A stretch of 64,000 nucleotides of DNA from Pollutiaquabacter sp046052345 (GTDB lineage: Bacteria; Bacteroidota; Bacteroidia; AKYH767-A; 2013-40CM-41-45): positions 62,001 to 126,000 of the forward strand of contig JBJOMN010000022.1 in NCBI GenBank assembly GCA_046052345.1, in the 5' to 3' direction. The notes below the pieces were generated by a model. That model was given only the letters and a program-made list of their open reading frames with translations. It was not told the origin of the DNA and searched no databases. A program made the translations under genes and the position numbers. Of this stretch, positions 25,080-33,977 are shown one piece after another; the stretch's first letter is position 1, and each line of letters opens with the position of its first letter.

Positions 25080-26291
25080 ATGAAGACCGTCGATACTTTG
25101 GATTTCTCCGGAAAGCGGGCTGTTGTCCGCGTCGATTTCAATGTGCCGCTCGACAAATCCCTGCACATCACAGACGACAGCCGCATCCGTGGCGCCCTGC
25201 CTACGCTGAAGAAGATACTGGCCGACGGCGGCAGCATCGTACTGATGAGCCACTTGGGGCGTCCCCTGAAGAAACTCAAAGAGGACGGCACGATCGATGT
25301 CCGTAAATTCACGCTCGAAAATGTGGTAGCACGCACGGCCGAACTGCTTGGCATTCCCGTGGATTTCGTTTCGGACTGCATCGGGGAAGACGCCTTCCGC
25401 AAGTCGTCGGCTCTCCGCCCCGGGCAAGTGCTCTTGCTCGAAAACCTGCGCTTTCACAAGGAGGAGGAGAAGGGCGATACCGGATTCGCTGAAAAACTTT
25501 CCCGTCACGGAGACATCTACGTGAACGACGCTTTCGGTACGGCCCACCGGGCTCATGCTTCCACCGCGGTGATCGCTGCACATTTCCCGGAAGCCAGATG
25601 TTTCGGATACCTGATGGCTGCAGAACTTGAAAACGCACGCAAGGTGATGGAACAGGCGGAACGACCATTCACCGCGGTCATGGGAGGAGCTAAAGTGAGT
25701 GACAAGATCCTCATCATTGAAAATCTGATCAGTCGCGCCGACAATATCCTGATCGGAGGCGGAATGGCTTACACTTTTTTCAAGGCGATGGGCGGAAACA
25801 TCGGCAACTCGCTGGTCGAAGCGGATAAACTGGAGCTTGCCCTTTCTCTTCTTGAGAAGGCGAAATCCGCAGGCTGTAATCTGCTGTTGCCGTCGGATTC
25901 GGTGTTGGGAGACCGTTTCGACAAGGACGCAGAGACGTCGGTCGCCGGAAACAAGGAGATTCCTGACGGATGGATGGGACTGGATATCGGACCGAAGGCC
26001 ACTGAAGACTTCTGCAAGGTGATTCGTTCATCGAAGACGATCCTCTGGAACGGCCCGATGGGCGTGTTCGAGATGGAGAAATTCTCCAACGGGACACGCG
26101 CGGTCGCGCAATCCATCGCCGATGCCACACATGCAGGTGCGTACTCGCTGATCGGCGGCGGTGATTCGGCCGCAGCCGTCAATCAGTTCGGCTTCGCTGA
26201 CAAGGTCTCCTATGTATCCACCGGCGGAGGTGCGCTGCTCGAGTATTTCGAAGGAAAGGTCCTGCCCGGCGTCGCAGCCATCCAGGACTGA
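25080..26291 (+). CDS. pgk: Phosphoglycerate kinase
   Basis: Glycolytic enzyme transferring phosphate between 1,3-bisphosphoglycerate and ADP. The 403-residue length is normal. The N-terminal substrate site is RAVVRVDFNVPLDKS (about 13-27), with LMSHLGRPLKK following. The hinge and nucleotide domain show MGGAKVSDKILIIENLISRA, and the phosphate loop is IGGGDSAAAVNQFG near the C-terminus. ATG 25080 is set by the TATCTTTG box. Monocistronic by context; the next gene has its own box. Confidence 0.97.
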   Translation: MKTVDTLDFSGKRAVVRVDFNVPLDKSLHITDDSRIRGALPTLKKILADGGSIVLMSHLGRPLKKLKEDGTIDVRKFTLENVVARTAELLGIPVDFVSDCIGEDAFRKSSALRPGQVLLLENLRFHKEEEKGDTGFAEKLSRHGDIYVNDAFGTAHRAHASTAVIAAHFPEARCFGYLMAAELENARKVMEQAERPFTAVMGGAKVSDKILIIENLISRADNILIGGGMAYTFFKAMGGNIGNSLVEADKLELALSLLEKAKSAGCNLLLPSDSVLGDRFDKDAETSVAGNKEIPDGWMGLDIGPKATEDFCKVIRSSKTILWNGPMGVFEMEKFSNGTRAVAQSIADATHAGAYSLIGGGDSAAAVNQFGFADKVSYVSTGGGALLEYFEGKVLPGVAAIQD

Positions 26292-26397
26292 AACGGAACA
26301 CCGCGGGAATCAGCCGTTGAGTCCTTTTGCTTTCGCGCAATCGCGTATTTTCGTATAGTATTGTTTTTGAGGCAATTATATACTGCCCGATATTCCT

Positions 26398-26405
26398 TAT
26401 TTTTG
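26398..26405 (+). promoter_or_regulatory. -7 box TATTTTTG of ricT-gldH
   Basis: TATTTTTG in a strongly AT-rich gap, 28 bases before the ricT ATG, leaving a leader of about 20 bases. Confidence 0.5.
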
Positions 26406-26433
26406 TAGATATCCCTTATTACCCAATAATTAT

Positions 26434-27870
26434 ATGGCTTGTGCATCGTGTAGTACCGGCAAGGACGGACAACCCGGCGGCTGCCGCAATAACGGCACGT
26501 GCGGGACAGGAGGTTGCAACAAGCTGAACGTATACAACTGGTTGACCGATATGGTGCTGCCTCACGGGCAGGAACCTTACAATATCGTCGAAGTACGCTT
26601 CAAAGGAAGCCGAAAGGAATTCTTCCGTAACAAGGAAGTGCCGGACCTGAAGGTCGGTGACGTCGTTGCGGTGGAGTCATCACCCGGCCACGATGTCGGA
26701 GTGGTTTCCATGACCGGGGAGTTGGTACGTTTTCAGCTTCGCAAAAAAGGCATGAAGGAGGATTCCGAAGGGATCCGCGCTTTATACCGTCGTGCCAAGC
26801 AGAGCGAGATCGATAAATGGTACGAAGTGAAGGACAAGGAGGCATCGATGATGCAACGCACCCGTTCCGTCATCCAGCACCTGAGGCTCCAGATGAAACT
26901 GAGCGACGTGGAGTTCCAGGGCGACGGAAAAAAAGCGACCTTCTACTACACTGCGGAAGAACGTGTCGATTTCCGGGAACTCATCAAGCGGCTTGCCGAC
27001 GAATTCCGGATCCGTGTCGAGATGCGGCAGATCGGCATGCGGCAGGAAGCCAGTCGTGTCGGAGGGCTTGGCGTATGCGGTCTGGAGCTTTGCTGCTCCA
27101 CGTGGCTGACCGAATTCAAGACGGTCTCCACCGGTGCCGCCCGCTACCAGAACCTGGCACTCAATCCCGCCAAGCTCGCCGGTCAATGCGGAAAACTGAA
27201 ATGCTGTCTGAACTTCGAACTCGACAGCTACATGGACATCATGCGGGATTTCCCGCAGACCAACATCGCACTCGAGACGGAGAAGGGTCGCGCCGTGCAC
27301 CAGAAGACGGATATCTTCAAGCGTATGATGTGGTACGCCTATGCGGCCGATCGTCGCGGAGGCGAAGCGTTTGACGGTCCCGACGGCGGCAACTGGGTCG
27401 CTGTCCCCGTTGACCGTGTGAAAGAGATCATAGCACTGAACAAGACCGGAAAAAAAGCGGGAGAACTTCTGGAAGGAGACTGGCTCGAGGTGGAGGAAGA
27501 GGAAAAGGAGCCGGACTACATGAACGTAGTCGGCCAGGACCGGATCGACCGGATGGACAAGAAGAAAAAGAAGAAGAAAAAGAAGAAGCCGTCCGGTAAC
27601 AATAAGGGTCGGCCCGGCGAAGGTGGCGCTCAGCAGAAACCCGCCGGAGATGCCGCACCGCGGGAAAACCGTCCCCCGCAACAGCAAGGACAAAAACCAC
27701 GGGAGCAACAGCGCCCTCAAGGCAACCGTCCGGGAGGCCAGCAGCCGCAGGCAAAACCGCAGCAGCAGCCCGGAAAGCAGCAGCAGCAGGGCGGAGGAGA
27801 TAACCGCAACAGGCAGGGAGGCAACCGGGAAAACCGGCCTCCGCGTCAGCAACCCAATAAACCTTCATGA
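26434..27870 (+). CDS. ricT: PSP1-domain protein RicT with Cys-rich head and basic/Gln-rich tail
   Basis: A 478-residue PSP1 (RicT/YaaT) protein. In Firmicutes RicT joins RicA and RicF in an Fe-S-bearing complex that adjusts RNA processing. The core has RFKGSRKEFFRNKEV and the cysteine signatures GGLGVCGLELCCSTW (C215, C220, C221) and GQCGKLKCCLNFE (C252, C257, C258). An extra N-terminal head holds C3, C6, C17, C23 and C28. From about 366 a low-complexity tail has ten lysines (376-385), then Gln, Pro, Gly, Arg and Asn repeats typical of disordered, RNA-binding segments. Its TGA overlaps the gldH ATG by 4 bases, so the two are translationally coupled. Confidence 0.9.
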   Translation: MACASCSTGKDGQPGGCRNNGTCGTGGCNKLNVYNWLTDMVLPHGQEPYNIVEVRFKGSRKEFFRNKEVPDLKVGDVVAVESSPGHDVGVVSMTGELVRFQLRKKGMKEDSEGIRALYRRAKQSEIDKWYEVKDKEASMMQRTRSVIQHLRLQMKLSDVEFQGDGKKATFYYTAEERVDFRELIKRLADEFRIRVEMRQIGMRQEASRVGGLGVCGLELCCSTWLTEFKTVSTGAARYQNLALNPAKLAGQCGKLKCCLNFELDSYMDIMRDFPQTNIALETEKGRAVHQKTDIFKRMMWYAYAADRRGGEAFDGPDGGNWVAVPVDRVKEIIALNKTGKKAGELLEGDWLEVEEEEKEPDYMNVVGQDRIDRMDKKKKKKKKKKPSGNNKGRPGEGGAQQKPAGDAAPRENRPPQQQGQKPREQQRPQGNRPGGQQPQAKPQQQPGKQQQQGGGDNRNRQGGNRENRPPRQQPNKPS

Positions 27871-28343
27871 TGCACAGTACTCTTCGCGGAGCTGTATTTT
27901 TCCTGCTCATACTGTCAGCCACCGCTTGTGACGATTCCGTGCTGCTGGACGAGCACGTACGCGTGAAAGACGAACAATGGGCCTCTTCGGATGTCGTCCG
28001 TCTGGAAACGGATATCGCCGACACCATTCATCCCTACAACCTGTACATCAACCTCCGACATGCGGGAAGTTACCGGTACAGTAATTTGTTCCTGTTCCTG
28101 GACACCTATATGCCGGACGGCGGGCACGCCCGCGATACCGTCGAACTTACATTGGCTGACGAACGGGGACAATGGCTGGGGGAAGGCATGGGAGACGTAC
28201 GCGACAACCGTATTCTCTTCAAGAGAGGATTCGTCTTCCCGGGAAGCGGCCACTACCGTTTCGAACTCACGCAGGCCATGCGTGTCGACCCGCTGCCGGG
28301 CATCAAGGACGCAGGAATGTGCATCGAACTGTCCGGAAAATAA
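27867..28343 (+). CDS. gldH: Gliding motility lipoprotein GldH
   Basis: A 158-residue lipoprotein with signal peptide ending in the lipobox LSATAC21 and a body matching GldH: DIADTIHPYNLYINLRHAGS, YRYSNLFLFLDTYMPDG and RDTVELTLADERGQWLGEGM. GldH is needed for gliding in Flavobacterium and is tied to the T9SS/gliding machinery; homologs also occur in non-gliders. It overlaps ricT by 4 bases. The presence of T9SS cargo elsewhere in the window fits. Confidence 0.88.
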   Translation: MMHSTLRGAVFFLLILSATACDDSVLLDEHVRVKDEQWASSDVVRLETDIADTIHPYNLYINLRHAGSYRYSNLFLFLDTYMPDGGHARDTVELTLADERGQWLGEGMGDVRDNRILFKRGFVFPGSGHYRFELTQAMRVDPLPGIKDAGMCIELSGK

Positions 28344-28432
28344 TCCATACATGTCTTTCAGCCTGCTCTGCATCCGCAGTAAAGGACTGTCATCGCCACT
28401 AACCCAAGAAACCAAGTAAACCACCTTTCCTT

Positions 28433-29785
28433 ATGTCCGTCATGAAAAAAATACTGCTTCTGCTCTCCGTTGCGGCATTGCTGCAACCTGCTGCCGCAGC
28501 CGATGCAGGGCCCATCCTGCCTTCCGTCATCCATCAGAAAAAACTTTCCAACGGCCTTAATGTGGTCACCGTACCGTACGCTTCTCCGGGAATCGCCGCC
28601 TTCTACATCGTAGTACGCGTAGGGTCGCGCAATGAGATCGAGCCCGGGCATACGGGATTCGCCCACTTCTTCGAGCACATGATGTTCCGGGGTACGGAGA
28701 AATATCCGAAGGAGAAATACAGCGAAGTGTTGAAATCGACCGGTGCTTCCGCCAATGCGAATACCAGCCTGGACCGTACCGTCTATCACATGACCGGGAG
28801 CGCGGAGAAACTGGAAACGATGTTCGAGCTGGAAGCGGACCGATTCAGGAACCTGAAGTATTCGGTGCAGGGATTCAAGACGGAAGCCGGCGCGGTAAAA
28901 GGCGAATACACCAAGAATTCCGCGAACCCCTATACCAAGCTCAACGAGCTGGTGCAGGATGCCGCTTTCGACCTGCACACCTACAAGCATACGACGATGG
29001 GATTCTTCAACGACATCGTCGACATGCCGAACCAGTATGACTACTCCATCGAATTCTTCAAACGTTTCTACCGCCCGGAATACTGCACCATACTGGTGGT
29101 AGGAGACGTGACGCCTGAAAAAGTGGAAGGACTCTCGCAAAAATATTTCGGCGACTGGGAGCGGGGAAGTTACTCAAGCACGATTCCTGCGGAACCGGCA
29201 CAGACTTCCCCACGCAGTACGCACCTTAAAAAGGCCGGCTTCCCGCCCTATCTGAGCCTCAATTACAAAGGACCGGCTTATGACGATAAGGACATCGACT
29301 TCAACGCCATCGACATCCTTTGTTCGATGCTTTTTTCCGAGAACTCGAAAATCTACGAAGACCTGGTCATCAGGGAGCAGAAGCTCCGATCCATCGAAGG
29401 CGGAGCCTACAATACGCGCGACCCTTACCTGGTGAGTGTCGAAGCTTCGCTGGTGAACGCCGCCGACCTGCAGATGGTTAAGGACAGGATCACCGAGACG
29501 CTGGCGAAGGCAGCGCAAGGTTCGCTGGACATGAAGGACATGGAAGCCGCGCGGATGAACATCAAGAACAGCTTCCGCATGCGGATCGATAACCCGACTT
29601 CCATCGCGGAGAACCTGAGCTTCTTCACCTGGCTCAGCGGAGACCCTGAATCGCTGAACAGGTACTATGCCAACTATGACCAAGTAACGGCCGCCGACCT
29701 TCAGCGGGTGGCGAAAAAGTATTTCGTGCCGGAGCGGCTGACCGTCGGCACCATCTCCCCCAACGAATCCGAAAACCTCAAATGA
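28433..29785 (+). CDS. M16 zinc peptidase, catalytic subunit, exported
   Basis: A 450-residue M16 (pitrilysin/processing-peptidase type) protease with signal peptide (MKKILLLLSVAALLQPAAAA). The inverted zinc motif HxxEH is present at H78-F-F-E81-H82 (GFAHFFEHMMF), and the downstream ligand glutamate lies in the AVKGEYTKN region. Two M16 domain halves are seen. Start is ATG 28433 or the ATG three codons later. Its last codon overlaps the next M16 gene (ATGA), which lacks the zinc motif; together they probably form an active/inactive heterodimer in the periplasm. Confidence 0.93.
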   Translation: MSVMKKILLLLSVAALLQPAAAADAGPILPSVIHQKKLSNGLNVVTVPYASPGIAAFYIVVRVGSRNEIEPGHTGFAHFFEHMMFRGTEKYPKEKYSEVLKSTGASANANTSLDRTVYHMTGSAEKLETMFELEADRFRNLKYSVQGFKTEAGAVKGEYTKNSANPYTKLNELVQDAAFDLHTYKHTTMGFFNDIVDMPNQYDYSIEFFKRFYRPEYCTILVVGDVTPEKVEGLSQKYFGDWERGSYSSTIPAEPAQTSPRSTHLKKAGFPPYLSLNYKGPAYDDKDIDFNAIDILCSMLFSENSKIYEDLVIREQKLRSIEGGAYNTRDPYLVSVEASLVNAADLQMVKDRITETLAKAAQGSLDMKDMEAARMNIKNSFRMRIDNPTSIAENLSFFTWLSGDPESLNRYYANYDQVTAADLQRVAKKYFVPERLTVGTISPNESENLK

Positions 29786-31344
29786 TCCGCGCCATGAAAA
29801 GACTATCCCTCCTCCTGCTGGTCCTCACCCTGTTCACACAGGCAGCCTTGGCGACGGAATCCGTTGAACTGCCGATACCCAATTCCGGAAAAGTCGTCAT
29901 CCGTCTCATGTTCCGTAACGGCTCGGTCACTGATCCTAAAGGCAAAGAAGGACTCACCATGCTTACTGCCGGGCTGATCACTGACGGCAGCACGAAAAAC
30001 CACACAGCTACGGAATTGCAGAAGACCATGTATCCGTGGGCTGCACGTATGGGCTCGTTCGTCGATAAGGAGATCAGCATCTTCAGTTTCGAAGTCCCCT
30101 CCTTGTATCTCGAGCCGTTCTACGCGTTGGTCAAGGACGTGCTGATGAATCCCGCCTTCGACTCCTCCGACGTGGAACGCATCCGTTCCAACCAGAAGAA
30201 TTTCGTGGACGAAGTCATCCGTCAGTCTTCCGACGAAGAATACGGTAAGAAATACCTCGAATACGTCCTCTTCAAGGGAACGCCTTACGGAAACCTTAAA
30301 CAAGGCACTTCGGCCGGACTCTCTTCGATCACTGTCAACGATATCCGTGAGCACTACCGAAACCGTTTCACCCGCAACAACGTGCTGGTAGGTATCGCCG
30401 GCGATTATCCCAAGGGATTCCCGGAACGGGTGAAGAACGACCTGTCAGGATTGTCGGATGAGAATCCGGTCGCTCCGGCGCTGGCCGCACCCGTCGTCCG
30501 CTCCGGCATGAACCTCACCATCATTTCCAAGCAGGGCGCCCTGGGCTCCGCCATCTCGGCCGGATTTCCGATGGCGATCACACGTGCGAACGACGAGTTC
30601 GTAGCGCTGATGGTCGCCAATTCGTGGCTGGGCGAACACCGCAAATCCTATTCCCGGCTTTATCAGAAGATCCGTGAGGCCCGTTCGATGAACTACGGGG
30701 ATTATACTTACGTAGAATGGTACGAGGGAGGCGGAGGCAACATGCTGCCGCCGGCCGGCACGCCGCGCAGCTTGAACTACTTCAGCATCTGGCTGCGTCC
30801 GGTACAGACTGCGAAAGGTCTGCGCGGACAATACGAGGAGCTCAAGGATCTCCGCGTGGGTCATGCTCCTTTCGCGATGCGCATGGCGCTTCGAGAGATG
30901 AACCGGCTGGTCGAAAACGGCATGACGCCCGACGACTTTGAAAAGACACGCGACTTCCTCCGCAGTTATTCGAAACTGTATGTGGAAGGAATGTCCAAGA
31001 AGCTCGGCTACGCGATGGATGCGAAATTCTACGGGCGCACGGACTGGATCGCCGACCTCGACCGTCTGCTGTCTTCGCTGACCCGTGAACAAGTGAATGC
31101 CGCGATGAAGAAATACTGGAGTGCGGGGAACATCGAGTGGGTGGTCGTCACCGACGAGTCGGAAGTGGCTCCTCTCAAAGACACATTCGAAAAAGGCCTT
31201 CCCGCGCCGATGGCGTACTCGAACGGATTGAAAGCGTCGCTCACCCCGGAGATCCTTTCGGAAGACGAAACAGTGAACAGTTATCCGTTACCGATCCGGT
31301 CGGTCACGGTCATCCCTTCTGAGAAGACTTTCCAGGGGGAGTGA
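29782..31344 (+). CDS. M16 family protein, non-catalytic partner
   Basis: A 520-residue exported M16-fold protein; signal peptide MKRLSLLLLVLTLFTQAALA (from the internal Met at codon 5). The position of HxxEH reads GLTMLTAGLITDGSTKNH, so no zinc site is present. The second half shows IREARSMNYGDYTYVEWYEG, the Arg/Tyr substrate-binding type of segment found in M16 partners. It starts within the stop of the catalytic gene, indicating coupled production. A strong terminator follows 80 bases later. Confidence 0.9.
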   Translation: MIRAMKRLSLLLLVLTLFTQAALATESVELPIPNSGKVVIRLMFRNGSVTDPKGKEGLTMLTAGLITDGSTKNHTATELQKTMYPWAARMGSFVDKEISIFSFEVPSLYLEPFYALVKDVLMNPAFDSSDVERIRSNQKNFVDEVIRQSSDEEYGKKYLEYVLFKGTPYGNLKQGTSAGLSSITVNDIREHYRNRFTRNNVLVGIAGDYPKGFPERVKNDLSGLSDENPVAPALAAPVVRSGMNLTIISKQGALGSAISAGFPMAITRANDEFVALMVANSWLGEHRKSYSRLYQKIREARSMNYGDYTYVEWYEGGGGNMLPPAGTPRSLNYFSIWLRPVQTAKGLRGQYEELKDLRVGHAPFAMRMALREMNRLVENGMTPDDFEKTRDFLRSYSKLYVEGMSKKLGYAMDAKFYGRTDWIADLDRLLSSLTREQVNAAMKKYWSAGNIEWVVVTDESEVAPLKDTFEKGLPAPMAYSNGLKASLTPEILSEDETVNSYPLPIRSVTVIPSEKTFQGE

Positions 31345-31423
31345 TAATATTTTCTCCCAATTGGGGATTGGCTGTTCTTCGGCCGCATCATCCGTTTAGT
31401 CTCATTAACTCAATATCCCCTCG

Positions 31424-31450
31424 AAGGGGCGGAGCGATCCGCCCCTTTTT
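31424..31450 (+). terminator. Rho-independent terminator after the M16 pair
   Basis: Perfect 10-base-pair stem AAGGGGCGGA / TCCGCCCCTT with GCGA tetraloop (GNRA type), ending in a T run (31446-31450). It closes the M16 operon and insulates the T9SS cargo gene. Confidence 0.85.
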
Positions 31451-31480
31451 GCTACCTTTCCCGTACATAAACGTACGGCC

Positions 31481-33850
31481 ATGAAAAAGCTTTTACTCGG
31501 ATTCCTCTTTGTCATGGTCCTCGCACTTCCGGCCACGGCATCCCTCACCGGCATGTCGAACACCGGTGCAGTCGTCGGTGCGCAACACCTGAACACCACC
31601 ATCACTTCCACCGGCGATTTCGTACAGGCATTTTCACCGAACGGAAACGTCTACCAGATCCGCCTCCAGCAAGGCAGCAACGTGATCTACTTGGCGGATT
31701 TCAATACCAATCCTAATCCCTTGCTTTTTAATGTGAGCGTAGCCAATTCGACCACGGTTGACCTGACCGACTTTTCCATTCCCTACAATGCAGCGCTGGG
31801 CACCTATACCTTAGTGGTCGGTTACCTCGATCCACTCCTGCAGTTCCAGGGAATTCCCTGCTCCTCGTATGATTCGCTGCAAGGTGCTTTTACCGTGTTG
31901 CCTCCGGACGGATACATACAAGGCACCGTCTACGACGACCTGAACAGGAACGGCCAGCGCGACGCCGGTGAAAACGGCGTTAACAACGGAACCATCCTTC
32001 TTCAACCAGGAGGCGTAGCGTATCCGCCGGATGCAAGCGGCAACTACTCCATCCCTGTTTCAAACGGGACTTACTCCGTTTCGTGGAGCTACACTAGCGG
32101 CGATCGCAGGTACCTGTCATCGGCGAACAGCAGTTATCAGGTGACGGTCAACAACGGCAATGTCACCGGCAATGATTTTGGGATCTATCGGAAGCTCCAA
32201 TTCTGTTCTCCCAACCTGCTGGTGTCTGGCAGGGTAAATCTGCTGACCGTGATCGGCGACACCCTCTTCTCCCCCGGGACCAACAACGTCTACTCCATCT
32301 CCCTGCGTCGCATCGGGCAGTACTGTACCGCCTACAACAGCGCCATTACCATCGTGGACAGCAATACCGCGAGCGCCAGGATCAACATCCAATCGGGAAG
32401 GTCAGGCGTATTCGACCTGTTTGTACAGTTCACGAACGGTCCGAATTACGGAGTCCATATCCTGCCGGGTGCCGCGACCATCGTGCTGCCGACTGCCACG
32501 GTTTCAGGAACCACCTATTACGATTCGAACCAGAACGGTGTATATGACGCAGGAGATTCGCCGCTCCGCGGTCAGCGTACCAAACTGATGCCGGACAGTG
32601 TCTATGCGTATTCCGATTTTAACGGCGCCTACTCCATCGGCGCTTTGGCGGGAAGTCATACGGTATCCTGGGATTCAACGGCATTTCTCAACCTTTGGAC
32701 ACTGTCCTCCGATTCCGCTTCGTATACATTCTTCAACTCTGCACCGGTTGCGGGAAAAGACTTCGGTCTTATCTCCAACCTTCCGCCGTATTCACATACC
32801 GTCTATTTTTCAGGCACGCGTGCGAGGTGCAACACCAACAACCGCTACGAATACATCATCACGAATACAGGAAATGTCCCTATGAATGGCCGGCTGTACC
32901 TGATGCGTGATCCGCTCACAGTGTACAACGGATCCAGCGTCCTTGCCAGCGGCTCCACGGCCTCAGGGGATACGATCTGGTGGGATTTGCAGAACATCCT
33001 GCCCTTCCAACCGGTCAGTCTGGCTACCTATCTGCTCATGCCGGGTCCGCAGAACGTATTGCATAACAGCGCCAGGTTCGAGGCCTTGGACGCCAGCAAT
33101 GTCGTGCAACAGACAAGTTCACGGTCTGTCACGGAAACCGTCTTGTGCAGCTTCGATCCGAATGACAAGGCCTGTACCCCGGAAGGAATCGGAAACGATC
33201 ACTACACCCTCATCGGCGACGAGCTGGAATACAGGATCCGGTTCCAGAATACCGGAAACGATACCGCCTACGATGTACGGATCTACGATCGTCTGGACAC
33301 CGCCCTCGACCTGAACAGCTTCCGTATCGTGAACAGCAGTCATGACGTCAGCACCACGCTGGATAACGAGGGACAGGCGACGTTCTTCTTCCGGAACATC
33401 TACCTGCCGGACAGCAACGTCGATGAGCCCGGAAGTAACGGATTCATCACGTATCGCATCCGTGCCAAAACGACCACGCCTGACTTCACGCAAATTGAAA
33501 ACACCGCCTACATCGTCTTCGACCTTAATCCGGCTATCGTCACCAACACGACGTTCAACACAATGGTAACGCAGATTCCGCTCTGGGTAAGGCCTGCTTC
33601 ATCAATTCCCGATGTCTCGGTCTCTCCCAATCCTATCCGTGAATCCGCGCATTTCGTGTTTGCGGGAACCGAAGGCAAAGAGGGTCGCTTCGACTTGTTC
33701 GATCTGGCCGGAAGGAATGTGGTCAGTATGGATTTCCGGGGCAGTCCCTTCATCTTCGATCGGAAAAATCTTCTGTCAGGGATGTACCTCTACCGTTTCA
33801 CCGATCTCAAGGGAGGCCTGATTTACTCCGGCAAGGTGGTTGTCGAATAA
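31481..33850 (+). CDS. Large T9SS-secreted protein with SdrD-B-like and DUF7619-like domains
   Basis: A 789-residue secreted protein. A signal peptide (MKKLLLGFLFVMVLALPATA) is followed by an Ig-like region. Two SdrD-B/Cna-B-like modules follow, starting IQGTVYDDLNRNGQRDAGEN (about 147) and VSGTTYYDSNQNGVYDAGDS (about 342). Next comes a CSFDPNDKACTPEG segment (about 560) of the DUF7619 type, then a C-terminal T9SS sorting domain from VSPNPIRESAHFVF to GMYLYRF. The Asp/Asn-rich module starts suggest Ca2+-binding. Surface adhesin or matrix protein is inferred. A TACCTTTC box (31453-31460) and a small hairpin CCGTAC-loop-GTACGG (31461-31478) precede the ATG. Confidence 0.88.
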   Translation: MKKLLLGFLFVMVLALPATASLTGMSNTGAVVGAQHLNTTITSTGDFVQAFSPNGNVYQIRLQQGSNVIYLADFNTNPNPLLFNVSVANSTTVDLTDFSIPYNAALGTYTLVVGYLDPLLQFQGIPCSSYDSLQGAFTVLPPDGYIQGTVYDDLNRNGQRDAGENGVNNGTILLQPGGVAYPPDASGNYSIPVSNGTYSVSWSYTSGDRRYLSSANSSYQVTVNNGNVTGNDFGIYRKLQFCSPNLLVSGRVNLLTVIGDTLFSPGTNNVYSISLRRIGQYCTAYNSAITIVDSNTASARINIQSGRSGVFDLFVQFTNGPNYGVHILPGAATIVLPTATVSGTTYYDSNQNGVYDAGDSPLRGQRTKLMPDSVYAYSDFNGAYSIGALAGSHTVSWDSTAFLNLWTLSSDSASYTFFNSAPVAGKDFGLISNLPPYSHTVYFSGTRARCNTNNRYEYIITNTGNVPMNGRLYLMRDPLTVYNGSSVLASGSTASGDTIWWDLQNILPFQPVSLATYLLMPGPQNVLHNSARFEALDASNVVQQTSSRSVTETVLCSFDPNDKACTPEGIGNDHYTLIGDELEYRIRFQNTGNDTAYDVRIYDRLDTALDLNSFRIVNSSHDVSTTLDNEGQATFFFRNIYLPDSNVDEPGSNGFITYRIRAKTTTPDFTQIENTAYIVFDLNPAIVTNTTFNTMVTQIPLWVRPASSIPDVSVSPNPIRESAHFVFAGTEGKEGRFDLFDLAGRNVVSMDFRGSPFIFDRKNLLSGMYLYRFTDLKGGLIYSGKVVVE

Positions 33851-33977
33851 CGGATTACGGCATTGATTCAAAGTCCGGCAGGATTTCCGATGCCGGCGTT
33901 ACCGTGTTATTAAGGCAAAGGGGAGTCGTGAGCGGCGATGCCAATTTTTCTTACTTTTAACCGTTATTCCGTCTGAT

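Noticed and set aside
26782..27852. Open frame of 356 codons on the minus strand, Leu-rich like a membrane protein
   Set aside because: Antisense to ricT; the Leu runs come from the complement of its Lys/Gln-rich tail.
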